Assembly: GCF_017357225.1 (NCBI RefSeq)
Contig: NZ_CP071611.1
Span: 62,001 to 126,000 of the forward strand
Direction of reading: 5' to 3'
Length of the DNA: 64,000 nt
From: Rhizobium binae
GTDB taxonomy: Bacteria > Pseudomonadota > Alphaproteobacteria > Rhizobiales > Rhizobiaceae
Shown: one piece after another, positions 55,237 to 64,000 of the stretch
Position numbering within the stretch: position 1 is the stretch's first letter
Layout: each line of letters opens with the position of its first letter
Notes under the pieces: model-generated
What the model saw: the letters and a program-made list of their open reading frames with translations, nothing else
Database searches by the model: none
What the model was told of the DNA's origin: nothing
Made by a program: the position numbers and the translations under genes

Positions 55237-55345
55237 AACAGGATGATTTTAGGCCGGGCCGACCGAAAATCTGAATCCTGTTCTAAATTAGAGAGTTAGA
55301 GCATGATGTCGTCCGAAAACCGCTCGCACATTTCGACATCATGCT
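55234..55345. repeat. RIME-like intergenic palindromic repeat, copy B
   Basis: Second copy of the element at 7994-8104, with the same two palindromes (outer TAGAACAGGATGATTTTAGG ... AATCCTGTTCTA; then AGCATGATGTCG ... GACATCATGCT). It begins exactly at the ATPase stop codon, as copy A begins at the LysR stop. It lies inside a same-strand gene cluster and could form strong hairpins in the mRNA. Confidence 0.8.
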
Positions 55346-55384
55346 TTGTCGCAATCCCAAGGCAGAAAGACGAAAGAGGTTTCC

Positions 55385-57388
55385 ATGACTTCCGATCAAC
55401 CGATCCGCTGGGGCATTATCGGCCCCGGCGCCATCGCCCGCACCTTTGCAGACGGCGTCGCCCATTCGCGCACCGGCAAACTGGTGGCGATCGCCACCCG
55501 CAACCCTTCCAAGCCTGGACTTGCCGAAAATTTCCCCGGCGCCCGCATCGTCAATGGTTACGAGGCGCTGCTCGCCGACAAGGAAGTAGACGCGGTCTAT
55601 ATCTCCACGCCACACACCGGCCATGTCGAATGGGCGATCAAGGCCGCACGCGCCGGCAAGCATATCCTTGTGGAGAAGCCAATCGCACTTTCGGCCTATG
55701 ATGCCGAAGCCGTTTACTACGAGGCGAAGAAAGCCGCCGTCTTTGCCGGCGAGGCCTTCATGTATCGGGTGCATCCGCAGACGGAAAAGCTGGTGGAGCT
55801 CATCAAGAGCGGCGTCATCGGTACGGTGCGTATCATCCGCTCGAGCTTCGGCTTCAATATGGGCAGCTATCGGCCGGAACACCGGCTGTTCGCCAACGAT
55901 ACAGCCGGCGGCGGCATTCTCGATGTCGGCGGCTATCCGGTCTCGATGGCGAGACTGATCGCCGGCGCTGCGGACGGCAAGGCCTTCCTCGAACCGGAAA
56001 AGGTTTCGGGCGTCGCCCATCTCGGAGAGAGCGGCGTCGATGAATGGGCGTCCGCCGTGCTCAAATTCCCGAATGAGATCATCGCCGAAGTCTCCTGCTC
56101 GATCATGGCGCAACAGGACAATGTGCTGCGCATCATCGGGTCCGAGGGCCGGATCGAGGTCACCGACTTCTGGTTCGCCTCTGGCCACAAGGGCGGCGTC
56201 GGCAAGATCGAGATCTTCAAGGGCGGCAAGCAGGAAACCCTCGAGATAAAGGAAGATCGCTGGCTCTATTCCTTCGAGGCAGACGCGGCGGGCGATGCCA
56301 TCCGCGCCGGCCGGACGGAATTCCCCGCTCCCGGCATGAGCTGGGCGGATTCGATCGGAAACCTGCGCGTGCTTGACCAGTGGCGCGCCTCGGTCGGCCT
56401 CGAATACGGCGTCGAGAAGGCGGCAAAGCGCACGACCAACATTGCCGGCGGTGCAGTCACGCGCGGCAGCAGCATTCCGCAGCGTGAGATTCCCGGCATT
56501 TCCAAGCCGGCTTCGGTCGTCACGCTCGGCTTCGAATTCTTCCCGAATTTCGCCGCCGCCTCCCTGACGCTCGATGCCTTCTACGAGGCCGGCGGCAATG
56601 CCTTCGACACGGCCTATGTCTATGGCGCCGGCAAGACCGAGTCGATCTTCGGGGACTGGCATACCAGCCGCAAGGTGCCGCGCGAGGAGATCGTGCTGAT
56701 CGGCAAGGGCGCGCATTCGCCGATCTGCTATCCCGACATGATCGCCAAGCAGCTCGACCAGTCGCTCGCCCGGCTGAAGACCGACTATGTCGACATCTAT
56801 TTCATGCATCGCGACAATACCGACGTGCCGGTCGGCGAGTTCGTCGATGCGATGGATGCCGAGGTCAAGCGCGGCCGCATTCGCGGTATTTTCGGCGGTT
56901 CGAACTGGACGCGGGCGCGTTTCGACGAGGCGATCGCCTATGCGGAAAAATCAGGCAAGGCTGCGCCGGCGGCACTCTCCAACAACTTCTCGCTTGCCGA
57001 GATGCTCGATCCGATCTGGGCCGGCTGCGTCGCCGCCTCCGACGACGATTGGAAGAAGTGGCTGAACGAGAAGCAGATCCCGAACTTCGCCTGGTCGAGC
57101 CAGGGCCGCGGCTTCTTCACCGACCGCGCCGGCCGCGACAAGCGGGATGATGAGGAGATCGTGCGGGCCTGGTATTCCGAGCGCAATTTCGGCCGCCGCG
57201 ACCGCGCCATCGAACTGGCCAAAAAGCTCGGCCGCAATCCGATCCACATCGCGCTCGCCTATGTCATCGCCCAGCCCTTCCCAGTCATCCCGCTGATCGG
57301 GCCGCGCACCGTCGCCGAACTGGAAGACAGCCTCTCGGCGCTCGACATCAAGCTGACGCCCAATCAGGTGAAGTGGCTGGAAGGCTGA
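55385..57388 (+). CDS. Gfo/Idh/MocA oxidoreductase fused to an aldo/keto reductase
   Basis: A 667-residue two-enzyme fusion. The N-terminal half (about 1-345) is a Gfo/Idh/MocA oxidoreductase: Rossmann motif WGIIGPGAIARTFAD, then VEKPIALS and the GGGILDVGGYPVSM region. The C-terminal half (about 375-667) is an aldo/keto reductase: Asp-Tyr in FDTAYVYG, Lys in VLIGKGAH and His in YFMHRDN form the catalytic tetrad. Both halves look active, so they may do successive oxidation and reduction steps on one sugar. ATG 55385 follows AAAGAGG. It lies downstream of the sugar ABC genes, after a RIME-like repeat. Confidence 0.92.
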   Translation: MTSDQPIRWGIIGPGAIARTFADGVAHSRTGKLVAIATRNPSKPGLAENFPGARIVNGYEALLADKEVDAVYISTPHTGHVEWAIKAARAGKHILVEKPIALSAYDAEAVYYEAKKAAVFAGEAFMYRVHPQTEKLVELIKSGVIGTVRIIRSSFGFNMGSYRPEHRLFANDTAGGGILDVGGYPVSMARLIAGAADGKAFLEPEKVSGVAHLGESGVDEWASAVLKFPNEIIAEVSCSIMAQQDNVLRIIGSEGRIEVTDFWFASGHKGGVGKIEIFKGGKQETLEIKEDRWLYSFEADAAGDAIRAGRTEFPAPGMSWADSIGNLRVLDQWRASVGLEYGVEKAAKRTTNIAGGAVTRGSSIPQREIPGISKPASVVTLGFEFFPNFAAASLTLDAFYEAGGNAFDTAYVYGAGKTESIFGDWHTSRKVPREEIVLIGKGAHSPICYPDMIAKQLDQSLARLKTDYVDIYFMHRDNTDVPVGEFVDAMDAEVKRGRIRGIFGGSNWTRARFDEAIAYAEKSGKAAPAALSNNFSLAEMLDPIWAGCVAASDDDWKKWLNEKQIPNFAWSSQGRGFFTDRAGRDKRDDEEIVRAWYSERNFGRRDRAIELAKKLGRNPIHIALAYVIAQPFPVIPLIGPRTVAELEDSLSALDIKLTPNQVKWLEG

Positions 57389-57400
57389 TAAATAGAACAA

Positions 57401-57427
57401 AGGGCGCAGCTCAAAGCCGCGCCCTTC
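57401..57427. terminator. Terminator between the fusion gene and cydX
   Basis: AAGGGCGC (57401-57408) pairs with GCGCCCTT (57420-57427), with a further GC pair inside the loop. It separates the convergent sugar operon and the cyd operon. Confidence 0.75.
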
Positions 57428-57434
57428 TCCATAT

Positions 57435-57557
57435 TTATTTGCGCGTTTCGGACGCCTTCTTTCGGGCGGCGTCATCCATCAGCTCATACCACATGGCGTT
57501 GAGGACGGCGAAGGCGGCAGCCAGCGGCAGGCCGAGGATCCATGCGAAATACCACAT
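57435..57557 (-). CDS. cydX: Cytochrome bd oxidase small subunit CydX
   Basis: A 40-residue protein. It begins MWYFAWILGLPLAAAFAVLN, one membrane helix, followed by AMWYELMDD and a basic tail. The MWYFAWILG start is diagnostic of CydX, the small subunit that stabilises the haem sites of cytochrome bd. It lies 13 bases after the cydB stop with a GGGAG site. Confidence 0.92.
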   Translation of the reverse strand: MWYFAWILGLPLAAAFAVLNAMWYELMDDAARKKASETRK

Positions 57558-57570
57558 CGTTTCGTCTCCC

Positions 57571-58734
57571 TCAGTAGGCGTGGCTGTTCTTGTCGGTGAC
57601 CGACTTCTCGTCGACTTTGCCCCACAAAACCTTGTAGACCCAAGCCGTGTAGGCGACGATGATCGGCAGGAAGATCACCGTCACAACAAGCATGATGAAC
57701 AGCGTCATATGGCTGGAGGATGCGTCCCACACCGTCAGGCTTGATCGTGGATCGAGCGAGGAAGGCAGGATGAACGGGAACATCGCCAGCCCGACCGTGG
57801 AGATGATACCTGATATCGCCACCTTGCTGAAGACGAGCGTCATCACTTCGCGCCTTGCCCACATCGAGAGGAAGGCCAATGCCGCACCTGCAAAACCGAG
57901 GAGGGGCGCCACGATCATCCAGGGATGGGCGTTGTAATTGGCAAGCCATGCGCCATTCTTGATCGCCACGGTCTTCAACAGCGGGTTTGACGGTCCGATC
58001 GGGCTGATATCGCTGGTAATGCGATAGCCGCCGACGCCGATCCACAGGAAAAGGCCGCCGAGCGCGAAAAGCACGATGGCGGCAAGGGCGGCAATGCCGC
58101 CATAGCTTCTCGCGCGCTCGGCAACCGGCCCGCTCGCCTTCAAGACCAGCCAGGCCGCACCATGCATCGTCAGCATGGCGACGGACAACAGGCCGCAGAG
58201 CAGGGCATAGGGGTTAAGCAAAGCGAAGAACGAGCCTTCGTAGAAGATCCGCATGTCGTCGGCAAAGCGGAAGGGCACGCCCTGCAGCACATTGCCGACG
58301 GCAACGCCGAAGATCAGCGCCGGCACGAAGCCGCCGATGAAGAGCGCCCAGTCCCAGCCGTTGCGCCAGCGGGCACTGTCCCGCTTCGACCGGTATTTGA
58401 AACCAACCGGACGCAGGATGAGCGCCAGGAGGATCGCAAACATGGCGAGATAAAAGCCCGAGAAGGAAACCGCATAGAGCGGCGGCCAGGCGGCGAAAAT
58501 GGCACCACCGCCGAGGATCAGCCAGACCTGGTTGCCTTCCCAGGTGGCGCCGATGGTGTTGATCGCCACGCGCCGTTCCGTATCGGTCCGGGCAACGAAA
58601 GGCAGAAGCGTTCCGACGCCGAGGTCGAAGCCGCCTGTGGCCGCGAAAGCGATCAGCAGCAGGCCGAGCAGCAGCCACCAGATGACACGCAGGGTTTCAT
58701 AATCGATGAGTTCATGAAGGATCATGGCCGTCAC
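57571..58734 (-). CDS. cydB: Cytochrome bd ubiquinol oxidase subunit II
   Basis: A 387-residue integral membrane subunit of cytochrome bd oxidase with about eight or nine helices. The N-terminus [20 protein letters not shown] followed by [12 protein letters not shown] is characteristic. Its start overlaps the cydA stop by 4 bases. It contributes no haem ligands but is needed for assembly. Confidence 0.95.
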   Translation of the reverse strand: MTAMILHELIDYETLRVIWWLLLGLLLIAFAATGGFDLGVGTLLPFVARTDTERRVAINTIGATWEGNQVWLILGGGAIFAAWPPLYAVSFSGFYLAMFAILLALILRPVGFKYRSKRDSARWRNGWDWALFIGGFVPALIFGVAVGNVLQGVPFRFADDMRIFYEGSFFALLNPYALLCGLLSVAMLTMHGAAWLVLKASGPVAERARSYGGIAALAAIVLFALGGLFLWIGVGGYRITSDISPIGPSNPLLKTVAIKNGAWLANYNAHPWMIVAPLLGFAGAALAFLSMWARREVMTLVFSKVAISGIISTVGLAMFPFILPSSLDPRSSLTVWDASSSHMTLFIMLVVTVIFLPIIVAYTAWVYKVLWGKVDEKSVTDKNSHAY

Positions 58735-60311
58735 CCCGCGGCTGGGACGAGGGTTTCGGAAATCAGCACGGCCTCCGGCTCGTCATCCGGTTCCGGCCCC
58801 TGTCTGATCGCCTTGATCATCAGGCTCATCTCGATGACGATCAGCACCGTATAGAGTGCGGCAAAACCGATGATCGTCAAAAGCACGGTGCTGGCGCCGA
58901 GGCTGGACACGGCGGCGGCCGTCGGCAGCACGCCTTCGATCACCCAGGGCTGGCGGCCGAATTCGGCGACCACCCAGCCGAGTTCGATGGCGACCCAGGG
59001 AAGGGGGATCGCCAGCACCGCGACCCGTAAGAGCAGCGGGTATTTGTCGAGGTGGCGCCGTGCCGACAGCCAGAAGAAGGTGGCGGTCAACAGGATGAAG
59101 AAGATGCCGAGGCCGACCATGATGCGGAAGGACCAGAAGAGTGTCGGCACATGCGGGATCGTGTCACGCGCGGCCTGCACGATCTGCGCGTCGGTCGCCT
59201 GGCGCGGGTCGTCGACATAGCGCTTCAGAAGAAGCGCGTAACCCAAATCATGGCCGAGATCCTCGAAGGAGGTGCGCACTTCCTGCGCGACCTGATCCTG
59301 CGCCGGTGCCGCACGAATCTGCATCAGTGCGTCATAGGCCTTGATGCCGTCGCGGATGCGGCTTTCGGCCTGCTGTTCGAGCTTGTCGATACCGGGGATC
59401 TCTGTTGTCAGCGACCTTGTGCCGATCAGGCCCATGACCCAGGGAATATGCACGGCGAAATGCGTTTCGCGCGCTTCCTGATCCGGGAAACCGAAGGCGG
59501 TGAAGGCGGCCGGAGCCGGCTCCGTCTCCCACATGGCTTCGATTGCGGCAAGTTTCATCTTCTGGTTCTCGGTCGCGAGATAACCGCTCTCGTCGCCGAG
59601 CACGACCACAGACAGCGCCGAGGCGAGACCGAAGGAAGCGGCGACCGTCATCGAGCGCTTGGCAAGCTCGATATGCCGGCCCTTCAGCACATACCAGGCC
59701 GAGACGCCGAGCACGAAGATCGAGGCACAGACATAACCCGCCGACACCGTATGGACGAATTTCGCCTGGGCGACCGGATTGAAGACAACGTCGAAGAAGC
59801 TCGTGATCTCCATGCGCATCGTCTGCGGATTGAGGGCAGATCCCACCGGGTTCTGCATCCAGCCATTGGCGATGAGGATCCAGAGCGCGGAAAAATTCGA
59901 GCCGAGCGCCACCGCCCAGGTGGCGACGAGATGGCCGACCTTCGACAGCTTGTCCCAGCCGAAGAAGAACAGGCCGACGAAGGTCGCCTCCAGGAAGAAG
60001 GCCATCAGGCCTTCGATCGCCAGCGGCGCACCGAAGATGTCGCCGACATAATAGCTGTAGTAGCTCCAGTTCATGCCGAACTGGAATTCCATGACAATGC
60101 CGGTGGCGACGCCGAGCACGAAATTGATGCCGAACAGCGTGCCCCAGAATTTCGTCATCTGCCGCCAGATCTGGCGTCCGGTCATGACATAGACGGTTTC
60201 CATGATCGCCAGCAGCACGGACAGGCCGAGCGTCAGCGGCACGAACAGGAAGTGGTAAAGCGCCGTCAATGCGAATTGGAAGCGCGAAAGTGCTACGATA
60301 TCTAGTTCCAT
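58731..60311 (-). CDS. cydA: Cytochrome bd ubiquinol oxidase subunit I
   Basis: A 526-residue haem-bearing subunit that oxidises quinol and reduces oxygen to water with high affinity. Family motifs include [20 protein letters not shown] (His haem b595 ligand region) and [18 protein letters not shown] near the C-terminus. The quinol loop region contains [23 protein letters not shown] 60311 ([11 protein letters not shown]) was chosen, although the frame is open far upstream inside cydC. cydC ends 76 bases upstream. Confidence 0.96.
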   Translation of the reverse strand: MELDIVALSRFQFALTALYHFLFVPLTLGLSVLLAIMETVYVMTGRQIWRQMTKFWGTLFGINFVLGVATGIVMEFQFGMNWSYYSYYVGDIFGAPLAIEGLMAFFLEATFVGLFFFGWDKLSKVGHLVATWAVALGSNFSALWILIANGWMQNPVGSALNPQTMRMEITSFFDVVFNPVAQAKFVHTVSAGYVCASIFVLGVSAWYVLKGRHIELAKRSMTVAASFGLASALSVVVLGDESGYLATENQKMKLAAIEAMWETEPAPAAFTAFGFPDQEARETHFAVHIPWVMGLIGTRSLTTEIPGIDKLEQQAESRIRDGIKAYDALMQIRAAPAQDQVAQEVRTSFEDLGHDLGYALLLKRYVDDPRQATDAQIVQAARDTIPHVPTLFWSFRIMVGLGIFFILLTATFFWLSARRHLDKYPLLLRVAVLAIPLPWVAIELGWVVAEFGRQPWVIEGVLPTAAAVSSLGASTVLLTIIGFAALYTVLIVIEMSLMIKAIRQGPEPDDEPEAVLISETLVPAAG

Positions 60312-60387
60312 TGTCTTTCTCCCACGGTCACACGGGGTACGGAGCATTCCCAAGCGCCGGGCGGCGGTTGAGGGCATGCGGTCTCGC

Positions 60388-62079
60388 TCAGTCCGGCCGA
60401 AGCCGGTCGAGCGCCTTTTCGAATGCCGCCTCTCCACGGCGCGAAACTTCTGAAATGCGGCCACCTTCGATAACGGCGATGCGGTCTGCGATAACAGCCT
60501 CGCGGCGGATATGGGTCGCGATAACAAGCGAACGGCCCGCTGCCATCGCCGACAGGCGCTGGAGCACATCGCGGGCGGTGGCGCCGTCGAGGCCTTCGGT
60601 CGGCTCGTCGAGCAGCCAGAGCGGCGTATTGCGCAGGAAAAGCCGGGCGAGCGCCAGCCGGCGTGACTGGCCGCCGGACAGGCCGAGGCCGCCTTCGCCG
60701 AGCGGCGTCTCAAGCCCTTGCGGCATGGCATCGACATCGGCCAGCAGGCCGGCGGCGGCGAGCGCATCGTGCAGGTGGGCCTCGCTCGCATCCGGATTGG
60801 AAAGAAGGAGATTGCCGCGCAGGCTATCCTCGAAGAGTTCCGTCCGCTGCGTCAGCAGCGTCGCCGCCGCCGCGGCGACGCTTCCCGACGCTGCAGGCAA
60901 TTCGCCGGAAAGCAGAGCAAGCAGGCTGGATTTGCCGGCGCCGCTGGTCCCGATAATGGCCAGCCTTTCGCCCTGCTTGAGCACGAGGTCGATGTTTTGA
61001 AGGGCGGGCACGGCCGAGCGTTCATAGAAGGCGGTCACACCAGCCAGTGAAAAGACATATCCCGGCATCGGCGGCGCCAAAGGTTCAGCTGCCGTCGCGA
61101 CGGCAAGACGCGGCGAGATACGCTTCGCCGCCAGCAGCGTCCGGCCGATTTCCAGGGCGCCGCGCCGCAGCGCCGCGAAGGGTTCGACTGCCGCGAAGGC
61201 GACGAGCAGGCCGAGGGCCGCGACAGGCGCGGTGATCGCCTTCGTCTCTGCCAGCGCGGCGACGGCGAGCAGCGATGCGGTCAGCAACATGGTGGAGACG
61301 AGGCCGAATCCGAAAGTCAGACGGGTTTCGACGCGGTTCAGCCGATCGTCGGCACGAGCGGCATAGCCATCGGCGGCCATGATCGCGCTTGTCTGACCAT
61401 CGAGCCGGCCGGCCATCAGCAGGTCGGTCTGGCCGGCGACGAGATCGATCGTCCGCGACCTCAGCGCCTCGATGCCATGGGCGCGCCTGCGCGCATGCTT
61501 GCGCGCCGCGCGGCCGGCGATCCAGGGCAGGCCCAGGCCGGCGCCGGCGAGGAAAAGGCCAAAGCACAGGCCGAACACAGGATACATCAGGCCGAGCACC
61601 CCGCTGGCGGCCAATGCAGCACCGAGCGCCACGACAGCAGGGACGAGAATTCGGAGATAGAGGGAGTCGAGCGCATCGATATCGGCCGTCAGCCGGAAGA
61701 GCAGCCGGGCAGGGCGATGCAGCAGGGCGCGGGCAGCGCCCGGCTCGGCAAAGCCGCGAAACAGCCTTTCGCGAAGGGCTGCCAGCACGCCGAGCGTCGC
61801 GTCATGGGTCGCAAGCCTTTCACCGTAACGCGCCGCGGTGCGGACGATGGCGAGCAAACGGATGCCGGCCGCAGGCGCAAAGACGTCGAAGGTCATGGCC
61901 GCCGACGCCGAAAGACCGGCGAGCGCGGTTGCAGTGATGAACCAGCCGGACAGGCCGAGCAGCGCAATGCCCGCGGTCACCGTCGCGGCCGAGAGCACCG
62001 CGCCAAACATCAGCGCGCGCCGGCGCTCGGCAAGGAAGAGACGCAGGATCGGCTTGAGGTCTGCAACAAATGTGCTCAT
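60388..62079 (-). CDS. cydC: CydC, ABC exporter subunit for cytochrome bd assembly
   Basis: A 563-residue ABC exporter half, six helices then an ATPase domain. The ATPase has Walker A GTSGAGKSS (about 374), signature LSGGQSRRLAL, Walker B LWLLDEPTEGLD and switch IATHIRREA. With CydD it exports glutathione and cysteine to the periplasm, which is needed for cytochrome bd maturation. Its ATG 62079 overlaps the cydD stop (ATGA). Confidence 0.92.
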   Translation of the reverse strand: MSTFVADLKPILRLFLAERRRALMFGAVLSAATVTAGIALLGLSGWFITATALAGLSASAAMTFDVFAPAAGIRLLAIVRTAARYGERLATHDATLGVLAALRERLFRGFAEPGAARALLHRPARLLFRLTADIDALDSLYLRILVPAVVALGAALAASGVLGLMYPVFGLCFGLFLAGAGLGLPWIAGRAARKHARRRAHGIEALRSRTIDLVAGQTDLLMAGRLDGQTSAIMAADGYAARADDRLNRVETRLTFGFGLVSTMLLTASLLAVAALAETKAITAPVAALGLLVAFAAVEPFAALRRGALEIGRTLLAAKRISPRLAVATAAEPLAPPMPGYVFSLAGVTAFYERSAVPALQNIDLVLKQGERLAIIGTSGAGKSSLLALLSGELPAASGSVAAAAATLLTQRTELFEDSLRGNLLLSNPDASEAHLHDALAAAGLLADVDAMPQGLETPLGEGGLGLSGGQSRRLALARLFLRNTPLWLLDEPTEGLDGATARDVLQRLSAMAAGRSLVIATHIRREAVIADRIAVIEGGRISEVSRRGEAAFEKALDRLRPD

Positions 62080-63806
62080 TCGGCTGCCTCCCGGATGATG
62101 AGATCGGCGTCGATGCGCATGCTGCGATGCATGCGGGCAGCCAGCAGCGGGTCATGGGTCGCGACGATCAAAGTGCGGCCGCGCGCAAGCGAAAGCAGGC
62201 TTTCCGTGACCTCGGCGGCGGTTGCGGCGTCGAGATGCGCGGTCGGTTCGTCGGCCAGGATGATCTTGAGATGCGGATTGCAGGCCGCGCGCGCGATCGC
62301 AAGCCGCAGCGCCTCGCCGCCGGAAAGCCCGATTCCTGCTTCGCCGAGCGGCTGGCTGCCATAGGCATCGGCCACCTTCCCAAGTCTCGCGGCATCCAGC
62401 GCTTTTGCCGCGTCGCTGCGCGTGATGCCCGGTCTGCCGAGCGAAATATTGCCGGTAATGGTGCCGGCGAAGATATGCGGCTTCTGGCCAATCCAGGCCA
62501 TGCTACCGCGCAGAGCGGCCGCCGTATGACCCAAAAGCTCGACTCCGCCGATGACGATGCGGCCGCCGGTGCAGGGCGCCAGCCCCGCGATCAAAGAAAG
62601 AAGCGTCGACTTGCCGGAGCCGCTGGCGCCGAGCAGCGCCAGATGTTCGCCGCCGGCGATCTCGAGGTGGAAACCGTCGAGAATCAGCGGCTCGTCGGCG
62701 CCATAGCGAAAGGCGAGATTTTCAAGCCCGATGGCGGGCGCCTCCTCGCCGGCAGAGGCCATTGCCTGGCCAGAACCCTGAATGGACAGGTCGCCGGCGG
62801 CAATGGAGTCCAGCGCTTTCAGCCCCGCTTCGCCCGCCGCCCGGTCGTGCCAGACGGCAGAGAGTTCGCGCAGCGGCTCGAAGAAAGCCGGCGCAAGCAG
62901 CAGGATGAACAGGCCCTCGGTCAGGTCGAGGCGGCCCGACCAGGTGCCGAAGCGGATCTCGCCGAGCAGGCTGAATCCGACATAGACGGCAATCATCGCC
63001 ACACCAAGCGCGGCGAAAAGTTCAAGCACGGCCGAGGAGAGAAAGGCGATCTTCAGCACCGTCATGGTGCGTTTACGCAGCGCATCCGCTTCATCCCGCA
63101 GCCTGAGCGCAGTTGCGTCGACCGCATCGAGCGCGCGGATCGTTGCCAGCCCGCGCAGCCGATCGAGCAGGAAGCCGTTGAGACCGCCGGTCGCGACAAG
63201 TTGTCTTTCGCTGGCGGCCTGGGCACGCCAGCCGATCAGGGCCATGAAAACAGGGATCAGCGGCGCGGCGAACAACAGAACCAGTGCGGCGATCCAGGAA
63301 ACCGGCAGGATGACGGCAAGGATGACGAGCGGCACGAGGCTCGCCTTCATGCGCGCCGGTTGGAAACGAACGAGATAGGGAACGATGAGCTCGGCCTGCT
63401 CGCCGATAACGCTTGCGGCTTTGCCGGATGCCGGCCGGCCGCGATCGACAGGCGACGATATGGAAAGGGCCGAGACGGCGATCCGGCGTTTGCGGCTGAG
63501 TTCGGCGCGCGCGGCACGAAAGGCGAGGCGGCCGCCAGCCGCATCGAGACCGCTTCTCACCAATCCGAGGAGGAGAGTGCCGACAGCCGGCCAGAGAATG
63601 TCATGTAATCCGCCACCATCGGCGATGCGGCCTACGGCGATGGCCAACAACCCCGCCTGCGGGATCCAGATGGCGGCGGCCAGCGCCTGCAGCATCGCCG
63701 CCCTGCGCAGCCGGCCCTTCGCCGCGCGGCCACCCGGCAAGACGGCGGCGTCATCCCGTGGCCGTACCTCCGGTTCGTTTGTCGCGTCGAAGAAAGCTGT
63801 GCCCAT
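62076..63806 (-). CDS. cydD: CydD, ABC exporter subunit for cytochrome bd assembly
   Basis: A 576-residue ABC exporter half. The membrane domain (about 35-330) includes MLQALAAAIWIPQAGLLAIA. The ATPase has Walker A GASGSGKST (about 396), signature LSGGEALRLAI, Walker B KIILADEPTAHLD and switch IVATHDPLL. It heterodimerises with CydC and is the first cyd structural gene in the order D-C-A-B-X. It lies 4 bases after a small upstream gene. Confidence 0.92.
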   Translation of the reverse strand: MGTAFFDATNEPEVRPRDDAAVLPGGRAAKGRLRRAAMLQALAAAIWIPQAGLLAIAVGRIADGGGLHDILWPAVGTLLLGLVRSGLDAAGGRLAFRAARAELSRKRRIAVSALSISSPVDRGRPASGKAASVIGEQAELIVPYLVRFQPARMKASLVPLVILAVILPVSWIAALVLLFAAPLIPVFMALIGWRAQAASERQLVATGGLNGFLLDRLRGLATIRALDAVDATALRLRDEADALRKRTMTVLKIAFLSSAVLELFAALGVAMIAVYVGFSLLGEIRFGTWSGRLDLTEGLFILLLAPAFFEPLRELSAVWHDRAAGEAGLKALDSIAAGDLSIQGSGQAMASAGEEAPAIGLENLAFRYGADEPLILDGFHLEIAGGEHLALLGASGSGKSTLLSLIAGLAPCTGGRIVIGGVELLGHTAAALRGSMAWIGQKPHIFAGTITGNISLGRPGITRSDAAKALDAARLGKVADAYGSQPLGEAGIGLSGGEALRLAIARAACNPHLKIILADEPTAHLDAATAAEVTESLLSLARGRTLIVATHDPLLAARMHRSMRIDADLIIREAAE

Positions 63807-63810
63807 GGCG

Positions 63811-64000
63811 CTAACTCTTGTTCGCAGGATTCGGCCGGCGGGTGCGGCCGAGCGAGATGACCCGGTCCTTGGCCTCCAGAAGCTTTGTCACTTTCGCGCC
63901 AAGCGAGAGTAGCGTTGCGAGCCTTTCTGTTTCAAGTTGTTTTACATCCTCGTACCAATGCGTCAGCTGTTCGATCAGCGTGTGCATCTCGCCCATGCGC
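63811..64000 (-). CDS. C-terminal part of a protein upstream of cydD (possible GbsR/MarR regulator)
   Basis: The frame is open to the window edge, and only the last 63 residues or so are visible. They form a charged helix (HTLIEQLTHWYEDVKQLETE) and a short basic tail (RTRRPNPANKS). Regulators of the GbsR/MarR type often precede cyd genes in rhizobia and end in such a helix, but this is only a guess. It overlaps no other gene and ends 4 bases before cydD, so it is in the same operon. Confidence 0.5.
   Translation of the reverse strand, partial: RMGEMHTLIEQLTHWYEDVKQLETERLATLLSLGAKVTKLLEAKDRVISLGRTRRPNPANKS

Overview
The window reads as part of a large repABC plasmid of a Rhizobium-type alphaproteobacterium (Rhizobium leguminosarum/etli group). 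The reasons are high-GC coding, a complete repA-repB-repC replication and partition operon with two 16-bp parS sites and its antisense RNA, a glycerol ABC-transporter locus in the rhizobial glpR-glpD-glpS-glpT-glpP-glpQ order, and two copies of a RIME-like palindromic repeat. No tRNA, rRNA, CRISPR array or transposase was seen.

Layout. 1-5966 (minus): glycerol catabolism and uptake, entering the window at glpQ and led by the DeoR-type regulator glpR. 6076-20782: a mixed accessory stretch with a DMT exporter and divergent LysR regulator, a RIME-like repeat, a GNAT gene with two frameshifts, small envelope proteins (DUF992, Gly-zipper lipoprotein, EF-hand protein, DUF1328), a VOC protein, an ABC-F ATPase, an aldose-epimerase-like protein, an emrAB pump with a divergent TetR regulator, and gntR-uxuA for mannonate dehydration. 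20934-26625: small stress-type proteins, then an O-antigen-ligase-like polymerase, a CapD/WbpM-type dehydratase and a sugar transferase, followed by a frameshifted membrane protein. 26779-31369 (minus): repABC with its counter-transcribed RNA and a PraR-like XRE regulator upstream. 31723-39914: Fsr-like exporter, methylmalonyl-CoA mutase, FAH-family hydrolase, two Gfo/Idh/MocA oxidoreductases, a GNAT and a VOC protein. 40092-49706 (minus): a tight operon of ABC transporter, two DUF1989 proteins, a biotin carboxylase of the urea/guanidine type and allophanate hydrolase. 50084-57388: AraC regulator and divergent sugar ABC operon ending in a Gfo/Idh-aldo/keto reductase fusion. 57435-64000 (minus): cydDCABX, cytochrome bd oxidase with its assembly transporter.

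The most informative region is the leader of the 40-50 kb operon. It has a perfect-looking sigma-54 -24/-12 promoter (49901-49916), a near-consensus guanidine-I (ykkC) riboswitch starting about where the transcript should begin, and hairpins that could expose or hide the first ribosome binding site. This argues that the 'urea carboxylase' operon imports guanidine and degrades it as a nitrogen source: ABC import, guanidine carboxylase, carboxyguanidine deiminase (the DUF1989 pair), then allophanate hydrolase. Control would combine nitrogen status (sigma-54, probably NtrC) with guanidine.

A second point of interest is that the two glycerol transporter ATPases carry complementary defects. GlpT has lost the LSGGQ signature and GlpS has lost the H-loop histidine, which predicts an asymmetric heterodimer with one working ATP site. 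Three genes or gene remnants carry single-base frameshifts of the same kind (8123-8588, twice; 26234-26625), so either decay or base-call errors should be considered.
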